From Nitrosopumilus sp. (GTDB lineage Archaea; Thermoproteota; Nitrososphaeria; Nitrososphaerales; Nitrosopumilaceae), in the NCBI RefSeq assembly GCF_025699125.1, contig NZ_JAILWC010000003.1:62001-126000 (forward strand): a stretch of DNA of 64,000 nt, written 5' to 3'. The notes beneath the pieces were generated by a model. The model was given only the letters and a program-made list of their open reading frames with translations, was not told the DNA's origin and did not search any database. Made by a program: the position numbers and the translations under genes. Positions 43,000 through 52,774 of this stretch are shown piece by piece; the stretch's first letter is position 1, and every line of letters starts with the position of its first letter.

Positions 43000-44271
43000 G
43001 TGAAATATGAATATATGATATTATTCAGTTTGCTCTTTTTACTAATTTTTACACATGAAATTTATGCAGAAAACGTGCCTAATCTCACTAAAACTAAGGA
43101 AAATATTTCCATCATCTCCTTTATTCCATATTGGGATACTCAAGAGATTAATCTTGGATTAATTAATTTGGGGAATGGCTCAGCGTACATTACAAACACA
43201 ATTCAATCTGATTTAACACTAAAACAAGAGGTAAGCTTTTCCCAACTATCAACTACAATTGATAAATCCAAAATTGCAATCTCAACAGTGCCTGTCTCAA
43301 TTGATGCATTTGGGGGAACAGAAAATATTCAATGGATTCTATATGAAAAAAAATATGATGAGGGAACATATACAGGAATTTTAATTGTTAATGGAACCAA
43401 TTTCAAACCAATTTCAACTAATATCAATGTCAGCTATGTTGTTTCACCATGGTTCATGGTACTAATGACAATGATAGGGATTTTAATTGCAATATGTCTT
43501 GGAATGTGGTATTCTGAAAAAGAGGCCAAACGTAGAATAAATAAAGAATATTTAGATTCATTAGATACTGTACTTCATGTAAATAAAATAATTTTTGAAC
43601 TTAACACAATAAAACAAAATATTGATAGTATGAAATGGAGAGATATTACAAAGATTGCCCAAAAACATATTGATGCAATTAAATTAAAAATGCAAGAAGT
43701 AAAACTAAACAAGGAAAATGAAAATGTTAAATGGTTTGAAAAAATACATAATGGATTAATTATAAATTGTTGTGATGGAGAAGGAATTGTTGGTAGTAAT
43801 AGATCAATTAAACTATTGAACATTGATGAATTTTTTGAATTAATTGAAAAGAAATTTCCAATGTTTTCTGTTTCTTTTAAAGAACATACAAACAAAGAAG
43901 GATTTTCTAAAGAGACTCAAGATGAAATAGAAGGACAAAAATTTGTAGGGTTTCTAAAAGATTTTGAAAAAACTAAACAAAAAGAAAAATTAGACTTTGC
44001 TGAAAAATTATCTAATGAAACTCCTGCAGAGAGAGAATACAAGATTATTAAACTTCGACAAGAAATTAATAAAAAAAATATAAACAAAAGTAAATGGGCC
44101 TATTTTTCTGGAACTGCCATCTTTACCAGTTTAGCCTCAATTTTTGTACTTGATAGTTTTGTTGGTCCCTTATGGCTAAACATAATCATAGGCATAATTA
44201 CTGGATTTTCAGTTTACAGAACACAAGATTTTGCCAAAATCTTCAAACCTGACTCAATTGATAAAAAATAA
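43000..44271 (+). CDS. Membrane protein with extracytoplasmic domain and helical cytoplasmic region, unknown
   Basis: The 423-residue protein has a signal peptide (about 5-23), a beta-sandwich domain (30-145), a TM helix (about 148-170, WFMVLMTMIGILIAICLGMW), a long helical cytoplasmic part (175-350, INKEYLDSLDTVLHVNK, heptad-like), and two more hydrophobic segments (about 370-405) near the C terminus. The start is GTG. The topology suggests a receptor-like protein. It is followed 68 bp later by the DUF2254-like gene. Confidence 0.6.
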   Translation: MKYEYMILFSLLFLLIFTHEIYAENVPNLTKTKENISIISFIPYWDTQEINLGLINLGNGSAYITNTIQSDLTLKQEVSFSQLSTTIDKSKIAISTVPVSIDAFGGTENIQWILYEKKYDEGTYTGILIVNGTNFKPISTNINVSYVVSPWFMVLMTMIGILIAICLGMWYSEKEAKRRINKEYLDSLDTVLHVNKIIFELNTIKQNIDSMKWRDITKIAQKHIDAIKLKMQEVKLNKENENVKWFEKIHNGLIINCCDGEGIVGSNRSIKLLNIDEFFELIEKKFPMFSVSFKEHTNKEGFSKETQDEIEGQKFVGFLKDFEKTKQKEKLDFAEKLSNETPAEREYKIIKLRQEINKKNINKSKWAYFSGTAIFTSLASIFVLDSFVGPLWLNIIIGIITGFSVYRTQDFAKIFKPDSIDKK

Positions 44272-44339
44272 GCAATTTCTAAAAAATTAGTTGTAATGAA
44301 ATGATCAATTTTTATCAAACAACTCATAAAATGTGATAA

Positions 44340-46409
44340 TTGAAATCATCTAATTTTTCTAAATTTTACATTAGTTTTATTGTTTACAGTATTGTTTTGG
44401 TTCCTATTCTATTTCATTTTCAAACTTTAAACAATTATGACAATGAAAGTTTCTTACCTTCCGCAATTGAGGCAACATCTGCTCTTGTTGCAATTGTTTT
44501 TGCAATTTCAATTTTGGTAATACAACATGCAGCTTCAAACTATACTCCGACTGTACTTAATAATTTTAAAAATGACAAAATTTTTTGGTTTACCTTATCC
44601 TATGGTATTTTTACTATAATGATCTTAAGTACAAGCTTAGTGTTTGAATGGAAAATTTTACTTCTAAACTTATTTTTATTTCTAAACAATATTGGTTTAC
44701 TTGCAGTATTTTTCATTTATACATTCAAAAAAATTAATCCAATATCTATTGTAAATGAAATTCAAGATAAAATAGTAAATGAATTTACTAATGTTCATAA
44801 AAAAATAGATGAACTAAAAACAGAATATTCAAAAAAAGACACAACTGGTAAATATGGACGTGCTAATCAATTATTTCCAGAAATTACTAGTCATTCAGTA
44901 CTAACTAATAATCCAACATTACTTCCAAACATCATTACTTATGAGCTAACATTGCGGCAAATCATTCTTGAATCTGTAAAGAAAGGAGACTATGATACTA
45001 GTAGAGCTGGATTGAATGTATATTCAGTTGTGCTTGCAAATTATTTGAACATAATTCCAAATTATTCATGGCATGGTGATCAATTTATCACAAAAATTCT
45101 TGAAAAAATTAAAACATATTCGATAGATGGTTTTCAGACAACAAATATTATCTTATTAGAAGATATAATTTCTACTTTACAAAAATGTGGAGTGGTATTT
45201 GCAGAAAAAATTGAATTGATTGGTGGTCATATGGAATCAAATCAACCATTGAGCCTTTGTATGAAAATTGCTTATGATATTGCAATAACTGGACTTACAA
45301 AACAATTGTTTGATCTAGCCTCAGATTCTATCAAAACTATCAGTGCTTTAGGATTAGAAGCATCAGAAAAATACAATCATGATCATTTAGCTGTATACTA
45401 TATTGTTAATATTGGAAATACAGGAATAAAATTAAAAGATTTTTACGTTCCTCAAATTGCAACTTACTACTCCTTCATTGTAATTAGAAATATGATTAAA
45501 AACAAATTAAATCGTTATACTATAACAAATGAAATTGAAGATATTTCAAAAATGTTACAAAGTTTTATTGAGACAAAAATTCAAAACCTTTGGTTAAGTG
45601 GAACTGTTTCTGAAATTGCAGAATCTGGTCCTATACCATGTATCCTTGAATGCGTAAATCTGAAAAATGCCAATTACCCAAAAATCCAAACAAAGTTTAG
45701 AGAAGAAATTACAATAGATGTGGTATCTGAAATTATTGATTTGGTTGGAAAAACAGGATATTCTGCAAAAAAAGTTCATGATAATTCCATAGGATCTTCA
45801 TGTGCTGATTCTCTAGTTTCTATAGCATCCTTAATTGCTTCAGAAAAATTTGTAACAGAAAAAAAACATCCTGAAGAGGAATTAAAACAAATAATCTATA
45901 GATTAAGTAATCTTCATCGATATGATCCTGAAATTCATACAACTTATGGAAGAGATATTGTAAAAAGAATTGTTGAGGTAATTCTGTATTGTCTAAAAAA
46001 TAATTATTTGGAAACTGCAAAATTAGGAATTAATTTAATTTTTAATTTATCAAACAAAGTCTTAGAAACAGATGAACTTGGTTATGAAGCAATTAGAACT
46101 TTAGAAAGTTTGGATGTTATAGGATGTTATGGCATTGCAAAGAATCAAAATGAAATACTTATCTTAACTGCTGACAAATATGTGGAATTTGAAGAAAGAT
46201 TTGAGGCTATATTTGGGAAGAAACCATCAGATCCTACTAGTCATCAGAACAGGTATGTAATTGATGAATATGATCAAATGCATTCAAAATACAAACCATT
46301 TGAAGATATTCAGGAAATTATGAATCCACAAAATGGTAAAGAATTTGAATTAGTGATATCAGAATTACGTGATATTAGAACAAAAGCCAAAAAACAATTT
46401 GGATTTTAA
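44340..46409 (+). CDS. Large membrane protein resembling DUF2254 proteins
   Basis: The 689-residue protein has three or four N-terminal TM helices (12-26; 44-62 SALVAIVFAISILVIQHAAS; 82-103; 109-127), then SNYTPTVLNNF, a pattern seen in DUF2254 proteins (ssQYSPRxL), and about 550 residues of helical repeats (NTGIKLKDF, YETAIRTLES-like units) in the cytoplasm. The tail looks like TPR/HEAT-type repeats. Start TTG. The stop overlaps the convergent integrase by 4 bp. Function unknown. Confidence 0.6.
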   Translation: MKSSNFSKFYISFIVYSIVLVPILFHFQTLNNYDNESFLPSAIEATSALVAIVFAISILVIQHAASNYTPTVLNNFKNDKIFWFTLSYGIFTIMILSTSLVFEWKILLLNLFLFLNNIGLLAVFFIYTFKKINPISIVNEIQDKIVNEFTNVHKKIDELKTEYSKKDTTGKYGRANQLFPEITSHSVLTNNPTLLPNIITYELTLRQIILESVKKGDYDTSRAGLNVYSVVLANYLNIIPNYSWHGDQFITKILEKIKTYSIDGFQTTNIILLEDIISTLQKCGVVFAEKIELIGGHMESNQPLSLCMKIAYDIAITGLTKQLFDLASDSIKTISALGLEASEKYNHDHLAVYYIVNIGNTGIKLKDFYVPQIATYYSFIVIRNMIKNKLNRYTITNEIEDISKMLQSFIETKIQNLWLSGTVSEIAESGPIPCILECVNLKNANYPKIQTKFREEITIDVVSEIIDLVGKTGYSAKKVHDNSIGSSCADSLVSIASLIASEKFVTEKKHPEEELKQIIYRLSNLHRYDPEIHTTYGRDIVKRIVEVILYCLKNNYLETAKLGINLIFNLSNKVLETDELGYEAIRTLESLDVIGCYGIAKNQNEILILTADKYVEFEERFEAIFGKKPSDPTSHQNRYVIDEYDQMHSKYKPFEDIQEIMNPQNGKEFELVISELRDIRTKAKKQFGF

Positions 46410-47512
46410 ATTGGATTCTGAGGAACTTCAATCTTGTTTAATCTCAAGTAATTCATCAGAGATGTCATTTTATTTTCAAGATCCTGATATTTCTCATTCA
46501 TCTGCTTGATGTTACTCTCCACTTTCTGGAAATCAGAAATTGTCAGATATGGCTCTACCTCCAAATACATCTCTCTTTTCTTCTCATCTGATAACTGGTA
46601 GTAAGTGTCCATGTAGAATCCATGCCCAATTATGGCTTCGGCAAAGTCTCTACCCACTACATTTCCAACTGTAGTTCTGAAATATTTCCTAAAGGAATGA
46701 AGATGAATTGACTGTCTGCCATTCTCATCTTTAACATTAAGGTCTGGGATTGCCCTTACAAGATATCTTAACTCTGTCTGCAAAGTTGCAATGATTGACT
46801 CTGCAACAAATGGCCCTCTATGTCTGTACACTGTTGCAAAGATTTGCTTGTCTTGAATCTGTGGATCCCTTGTTCCTTCACTCCATTTGTGATATCTTTT
46901 CAGATAGTCCTTGAGTGCGTTGGCAGCTTCAGCTGTAAGAAAAGTCTCCCTTGATTGTCTTGTCTTTGTGGTGTTTGCCCTAAGGTACACTTTGACTGGG
47001 TTTTGACTAAAGTCAATATCTGAAATCTTTAGATTGACAATCTCCCCAATACGCATTCCAGTTGATACTGCAACTAGTATTGCCAACTGTAGCTTGGGTT
47101 TTGCATTGCGTAACAGTCTTACAATGATTTCCTTATCAAGTGGAATTTCTCTAATCTTGACTACCTTGGGTACCTTGACTAGTTGTTTGAGATCGTCAGA
47201 ATCAATCTTTATTCCCATATGTCTGAGATATCCTCTATTAACTGACAATGCAAGATGTATTGTTCTTGCACTTTTTCCTGACTTGTCCAAAAATATTACA
47301 AACTCTTTGAGAATCTTGAAAATATCTAGTCCCCCAGTTTTTAGGTGGTCAAGTAGGTCATACTCATCAATATTGTAATTCTCTTTGAGAAATCCTCTAA
47401 AGAGGCGTATTCTTGTTCTGTATGATTTTACAGTATTTTGACTGTGTGATATTACATACATTGAATCCAAATAGGATTTTTCATAATTTTCTTTAGATAT
47501 TTGAAATGTCAT
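46406..47512 (-). CDS. Tyrosine recombinase/integrase
   Basis: The 368-residue protein has an N-terminal SAM-like core-binding domain (about 1-115) and a catalytic domain with Arg I in STGMRIGEIVNL, the H-x2-R block HLHSFRKYF, IIGHGF and a nucleophile Tyr in MDTYYQLS. It is XerA/phage-integrase-like and probably mobilises the island. Base composition is richer in G+C than the flanking 42-46 kb genes. The TATA-like TTTTATAG on the minus strand is about 25 nt upstream of its ATG. Confidence 0.92.
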   Translation of the reverse strand: MTFQISKENYEKSYLDSMYVISHSQNTVKSYRTRIRLFRGFLKENYNIDEYDLLDHLKTGGLDIFKILKEFVIFLDKSGKSARTIHLALSVNRGYLRHMGIKIDSDDLKQLVKVPKVVKIREIPLDKEIIVRLLRNAKPKLQLAILVAVSTGMRIGEIVNLKISDIDFSQNPVKVYLRANTTKTRQSRETFLTAEAANALKDYLKRYHKWSEGTRDPQIQDKQIFATVYRHRGPFVAESIIATLQTELRYLVRAIPDLNVKDENGRQSIHLHSFRKYFRTTVGNVVGRDFAEAIIGHGFYMDTYYQLSDEKKREMYLEVEPYLTISDFQKVESNIKQMNEKYQDLENKMTSLMNYLRLNKIEVPQNPI

Positions 47513-47611
47513 GAAAATAATCCCATTCCAATCTATAAAACGGGAAGGGGTATACGGAGTGGGTCAGTTGGGGGATGATTTATATCCGCAATAAGTGCTT
47601 TTTCTGAATAC

Positions 47612-47890
47612 ATGAACGCACAAGTGATCAGTTCTGAACCCAAAGAAATCAGCCTTTCAATCACTGAAACTGACATAGGAATTTTATACATTATTCAACA
47701 CGAACTCCTAAAAGGATCAAATATTGATTTTGCAGGGGTTATAGTAAAACATCCGCTCACTAATGAATGCTGGATGAGAATTAGTTCCAGTACAAAACCG
47801 CTAGGAGAAATTAAAAAAGCAACAGATTCCGCAATAAAAATGGCAGAAGAGCTCAAACAATTATTTAATTCTAAGATTAAGGTAAATTAG
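47612..47890 (+). CDS. rpoL: DNA-directed RNA polymerase subunit L (Rpo11)
   Basis: The 92-residue protein matches RpoL: IGILYIIQHELLKGSNIDFAG..VKHPLTNECWMRI (split for length) and a C-terminal long helix. It forms the assembly platform of archaeal RNA polymerase with RpoD. TATA-like TTTATATC (47580-47587) is about 28 nt upstream. One base separates it from tfs. Confidence 0.92.
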   Translation: MNAQVISSEPKEISLSITETDIGILYIIQHELLKGSNIDFAGVIVKHPLTNECWMRISSSTKPLGEIKKATDSAIKMAEELKQLFNSKIKVN

Positions 47891-47891
47891 A

Positions 47892-48209
47892 TTGAAATTT
47901 TGCCCCAAATGTGAGGTCAAATTAAAAAAGGGTACTTTAGGCCTTGAATGCTCAAAATGTGGTTATATAGAAGGACAAAAAGCTAAAGAAACAAAAAAAA
48001 TTATTGGTGAGGATGAACCCGATTTTTCACTTTTAGCTTTTGAAGGAAATGAAGGCGAAGACACTAATCCAACGATCAAATTAGAATGTGAAAAATGCGG
48101 TCATGATGAGGCAGTTTGGTGGATGTTTCAAACTAGAAGTGCAGACGAACCCACAACTAGATTTTATCGTTGTCAGAAATGTAAATACACTTGGCGTGAT
48201 TACGCATAA
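47892..48209 (+). CDS. tfs: Transcription factor S (TFIIS-like cleavage factor)
   Basis: The 105-residue protein has two zinc ribbons: CPKC...CSKC at the N terminus and CEKCGHDEAVWW...YRCQKCKYTW at the C terminus, with the catalytic acidic tip SADEPTTRF near residue 87. It rescues stalled RNA polymerase by stimulating RNA cleavage. The start is TTG. It follows rpoL by 1 bp and precedes pcna. Confidence 0.95.
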   Translation: MKFCPKCEVKLKKGTLGLECSKCGYIEGQKAKETKKIIGEDEPDFSLLAFEGNEGEDTNPTIKLECEKCGHDEAVWWMFQTRSADEPTTRFYRCQKCKYTWRDYA

Positions 48210-48243
48210 CGTTTAACTGGAACTTTAAGACAAGAAAATTGAT

Positions 48244-48990
48244 TTGACTTTTGGAGCAAAAACAAATGGTTCAGATGATCTAAAGGCAATTATTTCTGCA
48301 ATATCTACACTTGTTGAAGAAGCTACATTTGTTGCAACAGCAGAAGGAATCACTTTTAGAGGTATGGATCCATCACACGTTGCACTAATTGATATATCCT
48401 GGCCAAATTCTGCATTTGAAAAATATGAATGCGATAGTGATATTAAATTTGGAGTAAGAATAGATGAGTTCTCAAAACTTATCAAAAGAGCAGACAAAAA
48501 AGATAGCATAGAAATTAGTATATCTGAACAAAACATGTTACTTGTTACAGTTGGAAAAAATAAAAAATACAAAATGCGATTAATTGAAAGTTCTGCAACA
48601 GATACTCCTTTACCAAAAATTCCATATGATTCTAAAATTATATTATCTTCTTCAAAGTTTGATAAAATTCTAGGAGACGTACAAGTAGTCTCAGACTATT
48701 TGACAATCCATACTACTGATTCAAAAGGTGACTTTTCAGGCAAAGGTGATTCTGGAGAGGTAGTAATTGATCTGGAAAAAGAAGATGAAGAGATTGAAGA
48801 AATTTCTTCAAAAGAGGACAGCATTGGAACTTACAGCCTTGAATATCTTAATCCTGTAGTCAAGGCAGTAGGTACGACTGCAGGCTTTATCACATGTGAG
48901 TTTTCAAGCGCAAAACCACTTAGAATTGAATTCAAAGTAGCAAATATTGGCAGAATTCACTTCTATTTGGCACCACGCGTAGAAAGTTAA
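48244..48990 (+). CDS. pcn: DNA polymerase sliding clamp (PCNA)
   Basis: The 248-residue protein has the two-domain clamp fold with VEEATFVATAEGITFRGMDP, KFGVRIDEFSKLIKRADK and the interdomain loop; an acidic block (EKEDEEIEEISSKED) follows in domain 2. The C terminus ends RIHFYLAPRVES, as in archaeal PCNA. It is the trimeric processivity clamp. The start is TTG. Confidence 0.95.
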   Translation: MTFGAKTNGSDDLKAIISAISTLVEEATFVATAEGITFRGMDPSHVALIDISWPNSAFEKYECDSDIKFGVRIDEFSKLIKRADKKDSIEISISEQNMLLVTVGKNKKYKMRLIESSATDTPLPKIPYDSKIILSSSKFDKILGDVQVVSDYLTIHTTDSKGDFSGKGDSGEVVIDLEKEDEEIEEISSKEDSIGTYSLEYLNPVVKAVGTTAGFITCEFSSAKPLRIEFKVANIGRIHFYLAPRVES

Positions 48991-49025
48991 AGCATTTAAA
49001 GATTAACTAATTCAGGTACTTTGAA

Positions 49026-50429
49026 TTGAGACTTGTAATAAAATATGGTGGAACATCAATTTCTGCTTCCAAAGATATCCAAGCTATTGCCAAACACATT
49101 AACTCATTATCAAAGAAGCATCAAATTGTGGTTGTTTGTTCTGCAACAAGTGGAACAACAGATGATCTAATAGAGATATCCGAATCCATAAAAAAAGAAA
49201 ATAAATCAAAAGCTGAACAGCTTGCATCAAAGATTACTAATAGACATAAACAACTAGCAAAACAAACAATCAAAAAATCTGATCTGCAAAAAAAATTATT
49301 AAGAAAATTAGATGAAGATTTTACAGAACTTCTTTCATTAATTGATGGAATGGTTTTACTTGGTGAGGTTACATCCAGATCAATGGACTATCTAATTTCA
49401 TTTGGTGAAAGACTATCAATTAAATTAGTTTCATCAGCAATAAATGACTCAGGAAAAAAATCAATTCCTCTTACTGGGAAAGAAGTTGGAATAATTACTG
49501 ATTCTAATTTTGGTGAATCAAAACCATTAATGGATACAACTAGACTTAGAGTTTCAAAAACAGTAGATGATCTGTTTTCAAAGAAAACAATTCCTGTAGT
49601 TGGAGGATTTGCTGGTGCAGATCAACATGGACACGTAACTACATTTGGTAGGGGAGGTTCTGATTATTCTGCAACAACTATTGGTTCTTGCATAAAGGCA
49701 GATGAGATTTGGTTGATGAGTGATGTAGACGGATTAATGACTGCTGATCCAAAAATTGTAAAGAATGCAAAATTACTCAAAGAGGTATCGTACATTGAAG
49801 CAATAGAAATGGCAATGTTTGGTGCAAAACAGATTCATCCAAGAACATTTGAGCCACTACTTTCAAAGAAAATTCCAATGAAGATCAGAAATTCCTTTAA
49901 TACAAAAAATGAAGGAACGTTGGTAACCGTATCCCCATCAGAGTCTTCAAAAAATACTGTAAAATGTGTAAGCAATGTCCAAAATAATGGACTAATAGAT
50001 ATCCGAGGAGGCAGTATGGTTGGAACACCTGGAACTGCAGCTAAAATATTTGAAACTTTGGCAAAATCGGGAATCAATGTGATGATGATATCTCAAAATC
50101 CCTCAGAATCCAGCATTACTATTGTAGTCAAGAACACTGATCTTGATAAAGCAGTAAGTGCATTAGAGATGGAATTATTAGGAAAAATTATCAAAAAATT
50201 AGAAATTACTACTAATGTCGCAATTATTGCATTAATTGGTTCAGGAATGAGAGGAACAGTAGGAGTTGCTTCAAAAGTATTTGGCGCAATAGAGAAAAAT
50301 AAAATCAACATATCAATGATAACCCAGGGATCATCAGAACTCAATCTGGCATTCGTAGTAAAAAATTCTGATACAAATGCTGCAGTACGTGCATTACATG
50401 ATGCATTTGAACTTGATAAAATCAATTAG
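49026..50429 (+). CDS. lysC: Aspartate kinase
   Basis: The 467-residue protein has KYGGTSISASKDI (6-18), GRGGSDYSAT, SDVDGLMTADPKIVKNA and two C-terminal ACT domains (about 300-380 and 390-460), the standard layout of feedback-regulated aspartate kinases. It phosphorylates aspartate, first step to lysine, methionine and threonine. The start is TTG. Confidence 0.95.
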   Translation: MRLVIKYGGTSISASKDIQAIAKHINSLSKKHQIVVVCSATSGTTDDLIEISESIKKENKSKAEQLASKITNRHKQLAKQTIKKSDLQKKLLRKLDEDFTELLSLIDGMVLLGEVTSRSMDYLISFGERLSIKLVSSAINDSGKKSIPLTGKEVGIITDSNFGESKPLMDTTRLRVSKTVDDLFSKKTIPVVGGFAGADQHGHVTTFGRGGSDYSATTIGSCIKADEIWLMSDVDGLMTADPKIVKNAKLLKEVSYIEAIEMAMFGAKQIHPRTFEPLLSKKIPMKIRNSFNTKNEGTLVTVSPSESSKNTVKCVSNVQNNGLIDIRGGSMVGTPGTAAKIFETLAKSGINVMMISQNPSESSITIVVKNTDLDKAVSALEMELLGKIIKKLEITTNVAIIALIGSGMRGTVGVASKVFGAIEKNKINISMITQGSSELNLAFVVKNSDTNAAVRALHDAFELDKIN

Positions 50430-50464
50430 GATAAAATCATTTAAGGGCATAAACACAATCATAC

Positions 50465-51931
50465 TTGTTGAATAAATTAATTGCTTTTCTAGTAATTGGA
50501 ATTTTTACGATTGGTATAATTTCTATATCTACCATATCTGATCAATTTGCAAACGCAGGTTCTACAAAAAAAGTTCACTTTACTCAAACTATAACGTCTT
50601 CTCAAGATCCAGGACAAGGACATGAGAATCATCAGTTAGCACTAATTCTTTCTCCAAATGAAGGTACCTTGTATGATGGTTCTATGACATTCACCTCAAG
50701 TGATCCCGTTCAGATAGTTGTTTTACATGAAATCACTTCACAGGATGCAAAAGGCCAACCAACATGGACAGTTGATGGAAAAACAGTTTATGGATTATCT
50801 TTAATTGATTTGCAGGAAAAATCAGGTTCTTTTGAATTTACAGGCGCTGCACTTGCATTACATTCTCCAAATTCAAAAGAATTCACTTCAACAGTAAGTG
50901 TAGATGGTTGGATACGAGGACAGCCTACTGAAGTGATAATGCAAAAAATTGAATTAGAAAAAGAAGATCCATCATTATTTCTTTCAAGAGCTAATGTTCC
51001 AGCTACAATTCCAATGCATAAAGGAATCTACAACGGAAATCAAGTTCTATACATCATAACTGATGGTAGTGATGAAGATTTTGCAAAAACTATTTCAGAA
51101 AAGCAAGGATGGAATGTTGAAGTTGCCCCATCTATTTCAAACATACCAGAAAATACTCTGCAAAAAATATTTGTTTTTAAAAATGGCGTAAAAGGTGATG
51201 GAATATATGGATTTCAAAATGAAGTTTTTTCTAGTACTCCTTCACAAGAATCTCAATACAGTGCATTAAATTCTGTAATTGAAGTTACATGGAAAAAAGG
51301 ACAAAAAGAAATAGTATTTGAATCTGCAACTGACATTATCGCTGCTCAAGAAAACGGGCGTATAGAGTTTGATGAAACAGGAATTGTCCTTAACACTCCT
51401 CAAATTACTTGGCCAGATGGAACTATGAAGGTACGTTCTGAAAAAGAAATTTCTGATGATATGCAGTATGGTGGAGGACAAATAATTGAAATTAATGAAG
51501 AAGAAATGACTGTGACTTTTGTTGCACATAGAGGTTGGGGACCTGATGGAAGAACAATTTACTATATTGTTACTGATGCTACTCCTCTAGGACCTGCAGA
51601 GACAATGGGTGTGGTTTCATCACCAACTTCTGCAAATCTTATTGCGCATTCTGGTGCGGTTGATCTTTTCCAATTTAAAAATGGAATTAAAGGATCTGGT
51701 CCATTAGGATATCAAGCAGGAATTGCAGGCGCTGCACTTGATGATAAAAATTACAGTCCTATGTGGCGAATTTATCTAGTTGAATGGAATGATCCAGAAT
51801 CCGCTAAAATTTTGGAGACAAAAGCCGATATTGATTCATTTCGTGCTGATGGTTTACTCTCTGTTAGTATTGCAAGACCGCTAAACAGCGATCATATAGT
51901 TAATTGTCCATTCATCGATCCATTCCAATAG
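50465..51931 (+). CDS. Exported protein with two copies of an unnamed domain
   Basis: The 488-residue protein has a signal peptide (about 5-30) and an N-terminal beta domain (35-165, GHENHQLALILSPNEG). Two related units follow, about 180-340 and 350-480: each has (I/Y)YIxTD, then FKNG(V/I)KGxGxxGFQ/YQ, then VTWKKGQ/VEWNDPE and a (D/A)DI.. block. The two copies share many residues but are diverged. No enzyme motif is recognised. The start is TTG. Confidence 0.65.
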   Translation: MLNKLIAFLVIGIFTIGIISISTISDQFANAGSTKKVHFTQTITSSQDPGQGHENHQLALILSPNEGTLYDGSMTFTSSDPVQIVVLHEITSQDAKGQPTWTVDGKTVYGLSLIDLQEKSGSFEFTGAALALHSPNSKEFTSTVSVDGWIRGQPTEVIMQKIELEKEDPSLFLSRANVPATIPMHKGIYNGNQVLYIITDGSDEDFAKTISEKQGWNVEVAPSISNIPENTLQKIFVFKNGVKGDGIYGFQNEVFSSTPSQESQYSALNSVIEVTWKKGQKEIVFESATDIIAAQENGRIEFDETGIVLNTPQITWPDGTMKVRSEKEISDDMQYGGGQIIEINEEEMTVTFVAHRGWGPDGRTIYYIVTDATPLGPAETMGVVSSPTSANLIAHSGAVDLFQFKNGIKGSGPLGYQAGIAGAALDDKNYSPMWRIYLVEWNDPESAKILETKADIDSFRADGLLSVSIARPLNSDHIVNCPFIDPFQ

Positions 51932-51973
51932 AATTATCACTAAAGGGATAAATTACTTGGTAAAAAAATTATT

Positions 51974-52774
51974 TTGAAATTGTCTGGTAAACTCTACATT
52001 GTTGGTGTTGGTCCTGGACATCATGATCACATGACATTTAGAGCCAAAGAAGTAATTGAAGAAAGTGATACAATCGTTGGTTATGAAACATATGTAAATT
52101 TAGTTCAAGATCTAATTGAAGGAAAAACCGTTTATCGTTATGCAATGACACAAGAAGTTGAGAGAGCTCATCAATGCATTGACCTTGCAAAATCTGGAAA
52201 AATTGTTTCACTAGTATCAAGTGGTGATCCTGGAATTTATGGAATGGCTGGATTAATTTATGAAACACTTGCAGAATCAAATTGGAATCCAAAAGATGGT
52301 CTACAAGTAGAAATTATTCCAGGCGTATCTGCACTTAATTCGTGTGCATCAATTATTGGCTCACCATTAATGACTGATTTTGCAGTAGTTAGTATGAGTG
52401 ACTTACTAGTTCCATGGGAAATTATTGAAAAAAGAGTTGAAGCAGCAGCACAAGGTGATTTCGTAATTGTCATTTACAATCCAGCAAGTAAGAAAAGAAT
52501 TCATCAATTACAAGATACAAGGAAAATTCTTTTAAAATATAGAAAACCCACAACCCCTGTTGCAATAATTAAAGGCGCGTTTAGAGAATCAGAAACAATT
52601 GTTATGACTGATTTGGAAAACTTACCTAATCATTCGGACAAATTAGGAATGATTAGCACTGTAATTATTGGAAATTCATCTACATACACTTACAAAGATT
52701 TGATGATAAATCCAAGAGGATACAAATCAAAATACAATTTAGAAGAACAAACAAATCCTGATCTTAAAGTTTAG
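51974..52774 (+). CDS. cbiH: Precorrin-3B/cobalt-factor III C17-methyltransferase
   Basis: The 266-residue protein has GKLYIVGVGPGHHDHMTFRA, SDTIVGYETYVNLV, VSSGDPGIYGMAGLIYE and VEIIPGVSALNSCASIIGSPL, all signatures of CobJ/CbiH. It methylates C17 and contracts the ring in cobalamin synthesis. The start is TTG. BluB near 63 kb belongs to the same pathway. Confidence 0.95.
   Translation: MKLSGKLYIVGVGPGHHDHMTFRAKEVIEESDTIVGYETYVNLVQDLIEGKTVYRYAMTQEVERAHQCIDLAKSGKIVSLVSSGDPGIYGMAGLIYETLAESNWNPKDGLQVEIIPGVSALNSCASIIGSPLMTDFAVVSMSDLLVPWEIIEKRVEAAAQGDFVIVIYNPASKKRIHQLQDTRKILLKYRKPTTPVAIIKGAFRESETIVMTDLENLPNHSDKLGMISTVIIGNSSTYTYKDLMINPRGYKSKYNLEEQTNPDLKV

Larger units (their letters stand above)
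33239..47512. mobile_element. Accessory island with integrase at its right end (boundaries approximate)
   Basis: The region contains an OLD-family ATPase, short ORFans, small regulators with operators, a mobile-element-type P-loop ATPase and, at the right edge, a tyrosine recombinase. Core genes (phosphatase etc. on the left; rpoL-tfs-pcna on the right) flank it. I found no clear direct repeats at its two edges and no tRNA target inside, so the exact ends and whether it is one element or several layered ones are inference. Confidence 0.5.
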
